From Bacillota bacterium (GTDB lineage Bacteria; Bacillota; SHA-98; UBA4971), in contig JASEJE010000002.1 of assembly GCA_030024085.1 (NCBI GenBank), positions 1-64,000 on the forward strand: a DNA stretch of 64,000 nt, written 5' to 3'. Shown here piece after piece: positions 1 through 10,152 of the stretch (position 1 is its first letter; each line of letters starts with the position of its first letter). The notes beneath the pieces were generated by a model. The model saw nothing but the letters and a program-made list of their open reading frames with translations. It did no database searches and was not told where the DNA came from. Both the position numbers and the translations under genes were made by a program.

Positions 1-206
1 GAGCCTGACGAGTGACGTAGGTCACGCGTCCCCTGGCACGTGTGACGTTGGGAACTGGTAGGGCCGTGACCAGTGAGGTACGTCACCCGATGGCCCTCAA
101 TGATGACGTGGGGAGCGCTTAACGAAGAACCCGTGACGTGCGTCAGCCGTCAGCTCGAGTGGCGGCGCTACCAAGAGCCTCATACGCAACAGAGTAGTAT
201 TAGGAC
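1..206. repeat. Truncated copy of the phased GTGACGTACGTCA/GTGACGTNGGGAAC array, right end only
   Basis: GTGA-type motifs begin at 12, 42, 73, 103, 133, 159, 186 (steps 30,31,30,30,26,27), then CAGAGTAGTATTAGGAC. Same end structure and spacing as the copy at 36.4-37.0 kb. Confidence 0.85.
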
Positions 207-599
207 AGGGTACCGTGGCTACCGGGGCCGTCGCCCGTCCTCAAGTGGCGCCACCCGTGAGGGGCGATGGCCCGAGCGATGCCAGAGGCCCGCGATGTCC
301 GGCGCATAGCCTTGCACAAGCCCGGATCGTTGTGAGGCGGGGCGCCCGCGCCGCCAAGCGAAGCGGGAGGAGCGCCAGCCCTGGTGAAAACGAGTCCGGG
401 CCTGGCACGGCTCGCCTGCTGCGTCGGGCATCCAGCCTCTGGCATCGCTGTGCCGGCGGTCTTCTGCCGCCGATGACAGGGCCGAGGTCCACATTTCGTC
501 ATGGACCAGGCGGGTGCGGGTTTCCGGCTGCGAACCAGCGGTTCCCGCCGGGGGCGTCCCGGCCCGAAGTTTCGACAAGAGCGCTGGCGCAGGAATCGG

Positions 600-795
600 A
601 GGTGTACCCGTCGAAGCATGGCGTTGGTTTGCAGGGCCTCGTGGAACTCGGCAGCGCGGGACTGCCTGGCATGGACCCGCCTTTCATCGTTCTGGACGAG
701 GGGACATCATATCTCGGCCCCTCGGGGACGCGCGGGGCGCGGCAGGTGGTGGCTAACCTCCACGCGCTCGAAAGACGGGCTGAAACACCGGCCTG
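600..795 (+). pseudogene. Remnant of an ABC transporter ATPase (EcfA/CbiO-like)
   Basis: Frame 215..796 contains MDPPFIVLDEGTSYLGPSGTRGARQVVANLHALERRA, resembling a Walker B/D-loop segment (LDEATSMLDPSGR...); no intact Walker A or signature motif upstream in frame. Confidence 0.5.
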
Positions 796-1133
796 ATCGG
801 CCAGGCGTACGACTGACCTCCGTTCGAGCGGGAGGACGCTCCCCTTTGCTGAGCATAAGATGCAGTGCGTGGCGCGCCACGCAACGAAGGCAGCCCCGAT
901 GGAAGGCGGCACGGTCGCTCCGTCAGGGCCGCCATCGGGGGTGCTGGGGTGTGGCGACCTTGAGGTGCATGGCGCGGCCCGGGCGGGCCCGGTTCGTGTC
1001 GGTTGTCCCTGCGCTTGGGCTTGCGTAGCCCGTGCGACCATGCGGCAGTGGCTGCTTCTGCGGGGATGGGGATACTGATGGACGTGGCCCCAGGAAGGAC
1101 GGGGCGCTACGCGGGAAAGTGCAGGTGGAGGGG

Positions 1134-3065
1134 ATGACGCTGGAAGCATTTCACGAGGAGGCTCCTGACGACAGTCTTGGCATGGGGGTTCCGGGGGCGG
1201 CGGGCCGCCGTCGGAAGCAGGGTGGACGGCTGGACGGGGCGGCCGAGGCGGCGAGGATAACGCTCGAGGGAGTATGGCATGAGCAGAACACGCCTTACGT
1301 GGAGCGCCCGGACGAGGACACCGTGGCGATCAGGGTTCGGGCGAAGTCTGGCGACGTGGAGGGCGTCGTGCTCGAATTCGGGTCAGGTTCCGAGGGGAGG
1401 ACGCGCACGAGCGCGGCCATGGAGCCTCACGCAAGCGAAGGAGGCTTCACCCAGTATCGCGCGGAGATCCCGGTCTCGGGCGGCGCGTTTTTCTACAGGT
1501 TTCGTTTGAAGCTGAAGGACGGGGCGATGGCGGGCTGCGGCGGTGTCTCAGCTCCGACGGTGTGGCACACGCCGACAGGGGACTTCGTGGTAGAACCGGA
1601 TCCGGACGACTGGTACGTGTTGGACGTCTCGACGTTCCGGGTTTTCACGACGCCCGAGTGGGTCCACGATGCCGTGTTTTATCAGATATTTCCTGACAGG
1701 TTCGCCAACGGTGACCCCGCCAACGATCCCGTCGGGGCTCGCCCATGGGGCGAGGCGCCGACCCGCGATAGCTTCTTCGGTGGAGACTTCCAGGGAGTCA
1801 TCGACAAGATCCCTTATCTCGCGGAGCTTGGGATCACGGCTGTATGGTTCAACCCGATCTTCGAGTCCGTGTCCAACCACAAGTATGACACCGCCGACTA
1901 CCTGCGCGTGGACGATTCCTTTGGCGACCTCGCCAAGTTCCGCGAGCTCGTGGACGCGCTCCATGCAGCAGGCATCAGGGTGATTCTCGACGGCGTGTTC
2001 AACCACACGGGCGACGAGTTTTGGGCCTTCCAGGACATCATGGAGAAAGGCCCCGCGTCACGTTATGTCAACTGGTACTACATCCACGACTTCCCGGTCC
2101 GCCGCCATCCAAAGCCCACCTATGAGGCATGGTGGGGGTTTGCGGACCTGCCCAAGCTGAACATGGACAACCCCGAGGTGCGCCGCTACATCCTGGACGT
2201 TGTCACTTTCTGGATGAAGGAGGTCGGCATCGACGGGTGGCGCCTGGACGTGCCGAACGAGGTGGACCACTCCTTCTGGAAGGTGTTCCGCGAGCATGTC
2301 AAGGGCATGAACCCCGACGCATACATCGTGGGGGAGATCTGGCGCAACGGCGCGCCGTGGCTAGCCGGGGACGAGTTCGACGCTGTCATGAACTACGTGT
2401 TCCGCGACGCGGTGCTCGACTTCTTTGCGAGGCGGAAGACGTCCACGTCTGAGCTTGTGGCGAGCCTGGAGAAGCTTAAGGCTGACTACCCGGCCCAGGC
2501 CAGCGCGGCGCTCCTCAACCTCCTTGGCAGCCACGATACGGAGCGCGTGCTCACGGCGTTCGAGGGGGACAGGCGCCGCATGATCCCGGCGGTCGTGTTC
2601 CAGATGACGTACCCCGGGGTGCCCATCGTGTACTACGGGGACGAGGTCGGAATGATTGGCGGGAAGGACCCGGGGTGCCGCGGCACCATGATTTGGGACG
2701 AGCGCCTGCAGGACCGCGAGCTGCTGGGGCTTTACCGCGGGCTCATCCGGCTGCGGCGCGGCAGCGCGGCACTCCGGCGCGGAGATATGCGCTGGCTCCT
2801 TGTGGACGACCCCACCCGGGCTTTCGCCTTCTCGCGGACATGCGGGAACGAAACAGTGGTGGTCGCGGTGTGCGCTGGCGAAAGGCAGGTCACGCTGGAC
2901 CTGGCCCCGGCTCCGCACCCAGCGGCCTGCAATGCCCAGGCGTTCTCGGATGCGATGACGGGGCGGACATATCCGGTTGTGGACGGCCACGTGAAACTGG
3001 AGCATCTCGGTCCGCATCAGGCGGCTGTCCTGGTCGCGGGAAGGCCGGACGCGCGGGTCAGTTGA
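1134..3065 (+). CDS. Alpha-amylase family (GH13) neopullulanase/cyclomaltodextrinase-like enzyme
   Basis: DAVFYQIFPDRFANGDPAND, GVFNHTGDEFWAF, DGWRLDVPNEV, IVGEIW, LLGSHDTERV. Start uncertain (1032 or internal). Confidence 0.93.
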   Translation: MTLEAFHEEAPDDSLGMGVPGAAGRRRKQGGRLDGAAEAARITLEGVWHEQNTPYVERPDEDTVAIRVRAKSGDVEGVVLEFGSGSEGRTRTSAAMEPHASEGGFTQYRAEIPVSGGAFFYRFRLKLKDGAMAGCGGVSAPTVWHTPTGDFVVEPDPDDWYVLDVSTFRVFTTPEWVHDAVFYQIFPDRFANGDPANDPVGARPWGEAPTRDSFFGGDFQGVIDKIPYLAELGITAVWFNPIFESVSNHKYDTADYLRVDDSFGDLAKFRELVDALHAAGIRVILDGVFNHTGDEFWAFQDIMEKGPASRYVNWYYIHDFPVRRHPKPTYEAWWGFADLPKLNMDNPEVRRYILDVVTFWMKEVGIDGWRLDVPNEVDHSFWKVFREHVKGMNPDAYIVGEIWRNGAPWLAGDEFDAVMNYVFRDAVLDFFARRKTSTSELVASLEKLKADYPAQASAALLNLLGSHDTERVLTAFEGDRRRMIPAVVFQMTYPGVPIVYYGDEVGMIGGKDPGCRGTMIWDERLQDRELLGLYRGLIRLRRGSAALRRGDMRWLLVDDPTRAFAFSRTCGNETVVVAVCAGERQVTLDLAPAPHPAACNAQAFSDAMTGRTYPVVDGHVKLEHLGPHQAAVLVAGRPDARVS

Positions 3066-3164
3066 CCGGAATTCAGCCGCCGCAAGCCCCGCCCTTCAGG
3101 GCTGGGGATAAGGCGGACCCGTTGCCTCGCGGAAAAGCACTCGAACGAGAGCGCAAATTGGTGC

Positions 3165-3193
3165 TTGACACGGCGCCCGGGCCGTGCTAGAGT
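3165..3193 (+). promoter_or_regulatory. Sigma-A-type promoter for the T-box leader
   Basis: TTGACA (3165-3170), 17-bp spacer, TAGAGT (3188-3193). Confidence 0.6.
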
Positions 3194-3280
3194 ATGCATA
3201 AACACACACATCCTGGCGGAAATGGCCTGCGCAGGCATGGGATGCACAGGGTGGTGCAGGTGACAGCGGAAAAGCTCGGA

Positions 3281-3678
3281 GAAAGCGATGACGGGGAAGA
3301 GTAGACAGGACGCGTCGTCCTAGAGAGCCGGGGACGGTGGAAGCCTGGCATGGCGCGCCGGTCGAACCACACCCCCGAGCGCAGACCGAAACCGGTCCGA
3401 TGACGTACGGAAGCCAGCGCACCCGGCGGCACGGCGCGGGAGTAGGCTCTGACGGGTCTCGCCCGTTAGTGCGAGGAGGTATAAGCCAGGAGTCTACGGT
3501 GTGCACAGCGTCGCGAGCGTTGCGAGCGTCGCACAGACGTGTCGCGCGCGAGGGCGACTCGCGGAACCCGCGGCGCCAGGCCGTACCAGTGAATGAGCGG
3601 GTTACTAGTCGTAACCAATTAGGGTGGGACCACGGGAGATCGCCTCTCGTCCCTTGCGGGACGGGAGGTTTTCTTTTT
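3281..3678 (+). promoter_or_regulatory. T-box leader with intrinsic terminator
   Basis: Stem I signatures GACGGGGAAGAGTA, AGAGAGCCGGGGACGGTGGAAGCC; T-box AGGGTGGGACCACGG (3621-3635); terminator CCTCTCGTCCC-TTGC-GGGACGGGAGG then TTTTCTTTTT (3643-3678). Confidence 0.93.
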
Positions 3679-3827
3679 CGCTGAAGGCCTGAGCAGAACA
3701 GCAGAGACGCCGAAACGAAAGCAGAGCAGTTCCCCAGGGCGGGTGTCGCCCAGCACCATCGAAAGCATGAAAACGGATCGTCCATTTTCGGGGTAAGAGT
3801 CTGGAGAAGAACGAGGAGGTACTTGCG

Positions 3828-4646
3828 ATGAACGTAAAGAAGTTCGGAGAAGGTGCGAAGAAGCTCGGACAAATCGTATTGCTCGCGATGCTCACTGCCG
3901 CACTCGCTCTCGGTGGAGCCGCGGCTGCTGCGGGGGATGATTCGCTTGCTAGAGTGAAGGCTGCCGGGGTCCTCAGGATCGGGGTTGACGACGCGTTCCC
4001 GCCCATGGAATACCGGGACGAGCAGGGCAAGCTCATCGGGTTCGACGTGGATCTCGCCGATGAGATCGGCCGCCGGCTGGGTGTCGCCATCGAATGGGTC
4101 CCAACCGGGTGGGATGGGGTGATCCTCGCGCTTGAGTCCGGGAAGTTCGACATGATCCTGTCTTCCATGACAATCACCGTGGAGCGCGCGAAGAAGATGG
4201 ACTTCAGCCCGCCCTACATCTGGGGTGCGCAGATCATAGCCGTCAGGGATAAGGACAAGTCCATAAACAGCGCCGCCGATCTCGCCGGCAAGGTCGTGGG
4301 CAGCCAGCTCGGGAGCACAGGCGAGGAAGCGGCGAGGAAACTCGCAGGCATCAAGGACCTCAAGCTATACGGGCAGTTCACCGACGCCTTCACCGACCTT
4401 GCCATTGGCAGGGTGCAGGCCGTGGTGGTGGACGAGTTCGTGGGCCGGTACTACATAGCGAGGCGGCCCGGCGTATACCGCGTGCTGGCGGAGCGGCTGT
4501 CCGAGGAGGAGGTCGGCATTGCCTTCCGCAAGGCGGACAGGGCCCTGCGCGAGGCAGTGTGCGCGGCCCTCGAAGCTATCAAGGCGGACGGCACGTACGC
4601 GGCCATTTCGAAGAAGTGGTTCGGAGTCGACGTATCGAAGCGCTGA
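3828..4646 (+). CDS. Amino-acid ABC transporter substrate-binding protein (SBP family 3)
   Basis: Signal peptide, then VLRIGVDDAFPPMEYRDEQGKLIGFDVDLADEIGRRLG. Confidence 0.95.
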   Translation: MNVKKFGEGAKKLGQIVLLAMLTAALALGGAAAAAGDDSLARVKAAGVLRIGVDDAFPPMEYRDEQGKLIGFDVDLADEIGRRLGVAIEWVPTGWDGVILALESGKFDMILSSMTITVERAKKMDFSPPYIWGAQIIAVRDKDKSINSAADLAGKVVGSQLGSTGEEAARKLAGIKDLKLYGQFTDAFTDLAIGRVQAVVVDEFVGRYYIARRPGVYRVLAERLSEEEVGIAFRKADRALREAVCAALEAIKADGTYAAISKKWFGVDVSKR

Positions 4647-4833
4647 CTGGTTCTGCAGGGCCTCGAGCTTCGCGGCCGCCGCGGGCAAGGCGGCGGTCGC
4701 AGCTCGGCCCGCGTGCCTTTCCCTCCCCGGGGCCTGCGGAGCGCGAGGCTTCTGTAGCGTAGGACTTGCGGATCTCGCGGCTCGTGCGGCAGATCCGCCC
4801 GTGGCGGTGCAGTGGTGCGGCACTGAACGTCCA

Positions 4834-4861
4834 CAGGCCGCAGGCCACAGGCCACAGGCCC
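4834..4861 (+). repeat. Heptanucleotide tandem repeat (CAGGCCN)x4
   Basis: CAGGCCG CAGGCCA CAGGCCA CAGGCCC. Confidence 0.8.
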
Positions 4862-5125
4862 ACGGCATCACGTGCCTGACCGCGGAGGCGGGGGCTGCAG
4901 CATGCGCGTCTGTCATGGACGCTGACGAGGGCCGGCGGCAAGTCGCATCCGGGGGCCAACCGGCGGCGGCTGGCCGCCGGCCCAGCGGCCGCGTCGTGGT
5001 GATGCCATCCAGCCGCGATAAATCAGCACAGGGGCGCGCGGCCGGCAGTCGCATGGTCGCCTGGGGCGGGTTTGTCCGGCTACCGTGGGGCGGCGCGGAG
5101 AACGTCCTGAGGGAGCGAGCATATC

Positions 5126-5848
5126 ATGGATGTCATGCTCATAGTAAGATTGGTCCCGATCCTTACGAGAGGCGCCGCGATGACGATGGAGCTGACCTGC
5201 CTTGCGGTGGTGCTCGGGACGGCGCTGGGCCTCCCGATCGCGCTGGCGCGTCTGTCCCGGCAGCCCCTGCTTCGAGGGCCCGCATCGCTGTACACGTGGT
5301 CGGTCAGGGGAACGCCGCTTCTCATGCAACTGTTTCTCATCTACTACGGGCTGCCGCAGGTGGGCGTCACGCTGGATCCGTTCCCCGCGGCGGCAGTCGG
5401 GATGACGCTCAACGCTGCCGCGTACATCGCAGAGATCCTGCGCGGCGGCATTCTCTCCATCGAGCGCGGCCAGATGGAAGCGGCCAGGTCCCTCGGCATG
5501 AGCTACATGCAGGCGATGCGATGGATCATCCTGCCCCAGGCCGTCCCGAGGATCATCCCGCCCATGGGTAATGAGGTCATCGCGCGTCTGAAGGACTCGT
5601 CGCTCGTGTCCACGATCGCAATGGTGGACCTCATGCGGGCGGCGCAACAGATGATCGCCACGACCTTCCGACCGCTGGAGATATTCTTTGCGGCGGGGCT
5701 GTTTTACCTGGCCATGACGACGGCGTTCACCGTGCTCTTCGGGTCGTGGGAGAGACGGATCGCCGAGAGGGGCCGGGGCAGGTCCCCCGCGACGGCGCGC
5801 CTGCGCAGGGCGCTCGCCGGCCTTGCAAGCGTGCGGGGGATATGGTAA
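5126..5848 (+). CDS. Amino-acid ABC transporter permease
   Basis: TLDPFPAAAVGMTLNAAAYIAEILRGGILSIERGQMEAARSLGMSYMQAMRWIILPQA, HisM-family permease motif. Confidence 0.95.
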   Translation: MDVMLIVRLVPILTRGAAMTMELTCLAVVLGTALGLPIALARLSRQPLLRGPASLYTWSVRGTPLLMQLFLIYYGLPQVGVTLDPFPAAAVGMTLNAAAYIAEILRGGILSIERGQMEAARSLGMSYMQAMRWIILPQAVPRIIPPMGNEVIARLKDSSLVSTIAMVDLMRAAQQMIATTFRPLEIFFAAGLFYLAMTTAFTVLFGSWERRIAERGRGRSPATARLRRALAGLASVRGIW

Positions 5849-6012
5849 CATAACAGTAGCGTACGACGCGCCGCGAGCCCTTGCTTTCTCCGGTTGGTGG
5901 CGTGCGCGCGTACACCGGCGCTCTGTCCCGGTGGGCCCTGTCCGCGGTCGATAGCCGGGACCGGCGGCCGGGCGGGTTCAAAGAACACATGACGTATATG
6001 TGAGAGTGTCGC

Positions 6013-6088
<76 letters not shown>

Positions 6089-6448
6089 TTGTTTTCAGCT
6101 CGGCGCAGGCCGCGATACGGCGCGGGAGAGGTTTTCGCTGGGCGTGCACAGCAACGTCCGGTGGCACCTGTCGAGGCCAGGGTCGATCCTCCGACTCCGG
6201 CGAAGCATCCGGTGACGGCAGGAGCGTGCGGGTTGGCCGGTGGCGGATGCTCCTGCAGATGGACCATAAGGTCTGGGCACTTGTCATAACAGGATTTGGT
6301 CCGAGAGGCGACGTTTGCAAGCGCTGAGACGCGTTTCCAGGTACGAGACCGCCATGTCACGAGGGCTCCAGGTCATCCTGGGGTCCTCGTGGGTTCGTGT
6401 CAGGCAGATGACGAACTCCGCAAAATCGGGCGTCTGAATGCTGCGACC

Positions 6449-6526
6449 ACATATCGCCTACCACCTACCACATATCACCTATCACCTATCACCTACCACC
6501 TACCACCTACCACCTATCGCTCACCG
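6449..6526 (+). repeat. Heptanucleotide tandem repeat (CCTAYCA)n
   Basis: CCTACCA CCTACCA CATATCA CCTATCA CCTATCA CCTACCA CCTACCA CCTACCA CCTATCG. Confidence 0.9.
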
Positions 6527-6776
6527 CCCCTGCCAGGTGGCATGTAGCAGGCAGGGTTCCCTCCGGGGGCAGGCTCGCTGAAAGTTGAGCAATGATGCAA
6601 GCTGAGGTTCGAGCTATGGGCCAGGTTGTGTTCCCTGTGTGCGAGGAGGCTGTACGGAATGCACGAGCGCGTGCAGGGGGCCAGGATCTAGTGCACGATG
6701 AATCGACGTTGCAGAAGGGAATTCCCACGATGATGACGAATATTCTAAAGACCACACTGGAGGGGGGAAACGGGCG

Positions 6777-7658
6777 ATGGGCGGAAGCAGCGGCGACAAT
6801 CATGACGCGGCTGTCAGTGGGGTTGCTGGACAGGCTGGCGATGAATTACGGAGAGAACTGGCTGCGCATCTGCGCGATAGGCGGGACGAGCTGCGACAAC
6901 GATGGGTGGAGGAGATGGCGGCAAAGGGGCTGAAGGTGGGCCTGTCCCGGGACGGCATCCAGACCGCGTCCGAGACCGTCTACGATGCGTTGGTTGATGC
7001 CGTCGAGACCGGTCGATATGACGGCATTCAGGCTTACGCGACACTCATAGCGGAGCGCAGCGCGCCTGCAAGAGTGACGCCTGACCGGGTTCTCGAGGGC
7101 TTTCTCAGACTGCGTGAGGTCCTCTCGCGACACCTGACTGCCTCGTACAGGGACATGGCGAAGCTGACGAAGGTGCTGGACATCTACGTGCCTGTGGCCG
7201 ACCGGATCCTGTGTATAGTCGCGAGCGCCCTCGTCGAGGAGCGGGAGAAGGTCGTGCGCCAGCAGCAGGAGGCCATCCGCGAGCTTTCCACTCCGGCGCT
7301 GCGAGTACGGGATCGCCTCCTTATCCTGCCGATAATCGGCGTGCTCGACACGCACCGGGCGCGGCAGCTCACCGAGCAGTTGCTGTATGCCATCCGCGCC
7401 AACCGGGCCAGGGTAGTGATCATGGATATCACCGGCGTAGCGTCAGTGGACTCGAAGGTCGCCAACCATCTCGTGCAGACCGTGGAGGCTGCACAGCTTC
7501 TGGGCGCAACCGTGCTGGTCACCGGCATATCCCCGGAGGCTGCGCAGACACTCGTGGCCATCGGCGTGGACCTGTCCAGGCTTCGTACCGTCTGCGACCT
7601 CCAGGGCGGCCTAGAGGAAGCCGACCGTCTGCTTGGCCTGAAGGCGACTACTACGTAG
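6777..7658 (+). CDS. rsbR: RsbR-type stressosome protein (RsbRD-like N-domain + STAS)
   Basis: N-terminal helical sensor (RDELRQRWVEEMAAKGL...ITAYRDM-like) followed by STAS: LLILPIIGVLDTHRARQLTEQLLYAIRANRARVVIMDITGVASVDSKVANHLVQTVEAAQLLGA. Confidence 0.9.
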   Translation: MGGSSGDNHDAAVSGVAGQAGDELRRELAAHLRDRRDELRQRWVEEMAAKGLKVGLSRDGIQTASETVYDALVDAVETGRYDGIQAYATLIAERSAPARVTPDRVLEGFLRLREVLSRHLTASYRDMAKLTKVLDIYVPVADRILCIVASALVEEREKVVRQQQEAIRELSTPALRVRDRLLILPIIGVLDTHRARQLTEQLLYAIRANRARVVIMDITGVASVDSKVANHLVQTVEAAQLLGATVLVTGISPEAAQTLVAIGVDLSRLRTVCDLQGGLEEADRLLGLKATTT

Positions 7659-7696
7659 GTGAGATTTCCGCCGGAAGGGGGCTCGCCAGGTCAGCC

Positions 7697-8053
7697 ATGC
7701 GAGTGCCAATCCTGAAGCAAGGCGACTATCTGATAGCTTCGGTCCAGGATTCGCTTGCAGACGCGGATCTGCTTCAACTGAGTGAAAACCTCCTTACCCA
7801 GGTGGGGTTGTTCCATTCGCGGGGGGTCATCGTGGACGTCACCGCGCTGGACGTGATGGATTCGTTTGCCTGCCGGGCGTTACGGAGTCTGGCCAGCGCG
7901 ATCAGGTTTCGTGGTGCGGAGACTGTGATCGTGGGCATCCAGCCCGAGGTTGCCTTCGCCATGGTGCAGCTCGGCCTGGATCTCGCGGGCATCCGGACTG
8001 CCCTCGATGTGGAAGAGGGCCTTGAACTGTTGGGGAACGGCAAAGACGGGTGA
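7697..8053 (+). CDS. rsbS: RsbS-type stressosome scaffold (STAS)
   Basis: MRVPILKQGDYLIASVQDSLADADLLQLSENLLTQVGLFHSRGVIVDVTALDVMDSFACRAL. Start reset to 7697 within the longer ORF. Confidence 0.92.
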   Translation: MRVPILKQGDYLIASVQDSLADADLLQLSENLLTQVGLFHSRGVIVDVTALDVMDSFACRALRSLASAIRFRGAETVIVGIQPEVAFAMVQLGLDLAGIRTALDVEEGLELLGNGKDG

Positions 8054-8508
8054 CCGGGGAGAGTACGTCCATGGCAGGTGAACTTCGCATCAGCGTCCGC
8101 ACGGATGCTGATATCGTGACTGCCCGCCAGAAGGGCAGAGTGCTCGCAGAGCCACTGGGCTTCCGCGGCAGCGATCTGGCCCTCATCGCGACTGCCATCT
8201 CAGAGGTGGCTCGCAACATTGTCGTGTACGCCGGCTGCGGTGAGATCATCCTCGACGTCGTGCGAGACGGCGAGAGAGAGGGGATCGTCGTCATCGCGCG
8301 GGACGAAGGTCCGGGCATCGCTGACGTGGAGAAGGCGATGCAAGATGGCTACTCGACCAGCAAGAGTCTGGGCCTGGGCCTCCCGGGAGCGAAGCGAATG
8401 ATGGACGAGTTCGAGATCGTGTCGGCGGTCGGCAAAGGGACCACCATCACGATGAGGAAGTGGAGACGATCGCATGAAGACCGGCCTTACCGGCCCGCCG
8501 GCACTTGA
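8050..8508 (+). CDS. rsbT: RsbT-type switch kinase (HATPase)
   Basis: ATAISEVARNIVVYAGCGEI, VIARDEGPGIAD, DGYSTSKSLGLGLPGAKRMMDEF. Confidence 0.93.
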   Translation: MTGESTSMAGELRISVRTDADIVTARQKGRVLAEPLGFRGSDLALIATAISEVARNIVVYAGCGEIILDVVRDGEREGIVVIARDEGPGIADVEKAMQDGYSTSKSLGLGLPGAKRMMDEFEIVSAVGKGTTITMRKWRRSHEDRPYRPAGT

Positions 8509-9088
8509 GTGGGCGGTCGCTTCCGGGGCGCTTCCCGGAGAAACAGAGTCTGGCGATGCATACCTGGTCAGATCGTCAGCTGTGGGCACCCTGGTGGCGG
8601 TGGTGGACGGGCTCGGTCACGGCTGCGAGGCAGCCGCTGCCGCAAGGGCCGCCGTGAGAGCCCTGGAGGCTGCTACCATGCAGTCGGTCGCGGATGCGAT
8701 CAGGCACTGCCACTCGACGATCGCGAAAACGCGGGGGGCGGCCGTGAGCATCGTGTTCTTCGAGGCATCCGATTACACCCTGACGTGGCTTGGGGTTGGC
8801 AACGTCCAGGGCGTGCTGGTGTCGGGGCAGCGCGATGGAACCAGGCCGCGCGAGCACCTGTTCTTGCGCGGCGGTGTGGTTGGCTTCAGGCTACCGTCAT
8901 TGCGCCCATCGAAGCTTCCTGTCGTGCCAGGCGACACGCTGATCCTCGCCACCGACGGCATCGACGGCGACTTCGTGCGGGACTCACCGCTCGATGACCC
9001 GCCGGCGCGGATCGCCGAGAGGATACTTGCCCGGCACCGTAAGGTCACCGATGACGCGCTAGTACTGGTGGCGCGCCACGTTGGATGA
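8474..9088 (+). CDS. RsbX-like PP2C serine phosphatase
   Basis: GDAYLVRSSAVGTLVAVVDGLGHGCEAAAAARAAV and TLILATDGIDGDF. Confidence 0.88.
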   Translation: MKTGLTGPPALEWAVASGALPGETESGDAYLVRSSAVGTLVAVVDGLGHGCEAAAAARAAVRALEAATMQSVADAIRHCHSTIAKTRGAAVSIVFFEASDYTLTWLGVGNVQGVLVSGQRDGTRPREHLFLRGGVVGFRLPSLRPSKLPVVPGDTLILATDGIDGDFVRDSPLDDPPARIAERILARHRKVTDDALVLVARHVG

Positions 9089-10152
9089 TGAGGAGGACGG
9101 AGATGGCCGGCTCCTCCGATGAACTGGAACAGGCGTACCGATTGACCCTGCAGGATTACCTGGAAGGCGCAGGTGAGGCCGCGCTGAGCCGCGCTTACGA
9201 GATTGGCCGCAAGGCCATCGTGGACAAGGTGGCTCTATTGGATCTCGCGGCCATCCACCACCAGGTCCTGGTTGAGACCCTCGAAGGCGCGCGCTCCCGC
9301 CGCGACGTCGCGGGGGCGATCAGGCTTGCCGCCGACCTCTTCACGGAGTGCTTGTCCCCCTTCGAGATGACGCATCGGGGCTTTCAGGAGGCCAATGCCA
9401 CCCTGATGCGGGTCAACGAGGCGTTGGCTGCGGCCAACATGGAACTCGAGGCGTTCAGCTATTCGGTCTCGCACGACCTGCGTGCCCCGCTACGGAGCAT
9501 AAACGGGTTCAGCCAGGCGATCATGGAGGATTATGCGGACAGGCTCGATGACCAGGGCAAGGAGTACTTCAGCCGCATCATGGCGGCCTGTAACCGCATG
9601 TCCCAGCTCATCGACGGCCTGCTGGGCCTGGCACGAATCACGCGAAGCGAGATGCACCGCGTGGCGGTGAACCTGAGCGCCATGGCCTGGACGATCGCAT
9701 CCGACCTGAAGCAGGCGGAACCGGAACGCCATGTCGATTTCACCATCATGGACGACGTATACGCCTGGGGCGATGCCCGGCTCTTGCAAGTGGTCATGGA
9801 GAACCTCCTGGGCAACGCGTGGAAGTACACCGCCAGGCATGAACATGCTCGGATAGAGTTCGGGGCCACCGGAGATGACGGAGAGCGGGTGTACTTCGTA
9901 AGGGATGACGGAGCCGGGTTCGACATGGCCTATGTCGACAAGCTCTTCACCCCGTTCTCCCGTCTGCACGGATCTTCCGAGTTCGAGGGGATAGGTATCG
10001 GGCTTGCCACCGTCTCGCGTATCATTCATCGCCACAGCGGCACGATCTGGGCCGAGGGCGCGGTTGAAAAGGGGGCGACGTTCTACTTCACTCTTGGATC
10101 TGCAGGGGGGAGGTGCGACGATAGCGAAGACGATTCTGCTGGTGGAGGATAA
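9085..10152 (+). CDS. Sensor histidine kinase with RsbU-N-like N-terminus
   Basis: AFSYSVSHDLRAPLRSINGFSQAI (H box), ENLLGNAWKYT (N box), FFVRDDGAGFDMAY, GIGIGLATVSRIIHRHSG. Confidence 0.93.
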   Translation: MMRRTEMAGSSDELEQAYRLTLQDYLEGAGEAALSRAYEIGRKAIVDKVALLDLAAIHHQVLVETLEGARSRRDVAGAIRLAADLFTECLSPFEMTHRGFQEANATLMRVNEALAAANMELEAFSYSVSHDLRAPLRSINGFSQAIMEDYADRLDDQGKEYFSRIMAACNRMSQLIDGLLGLARITRSEMHRVAVNLSAMAWTIASDLKQAEPERHVDFTIMDDVYAWGDARLLQVVMENLLGNAWKYTARHEHARIEFGATGDDGERVYFVRDDGAGFDMAYVDKLFTPFSRLHGSSEFEGIGIGLATVSRIIHRHSGTIWAEGAVEKGATFYFTLGSAGGRCDDSEDDSAGGG

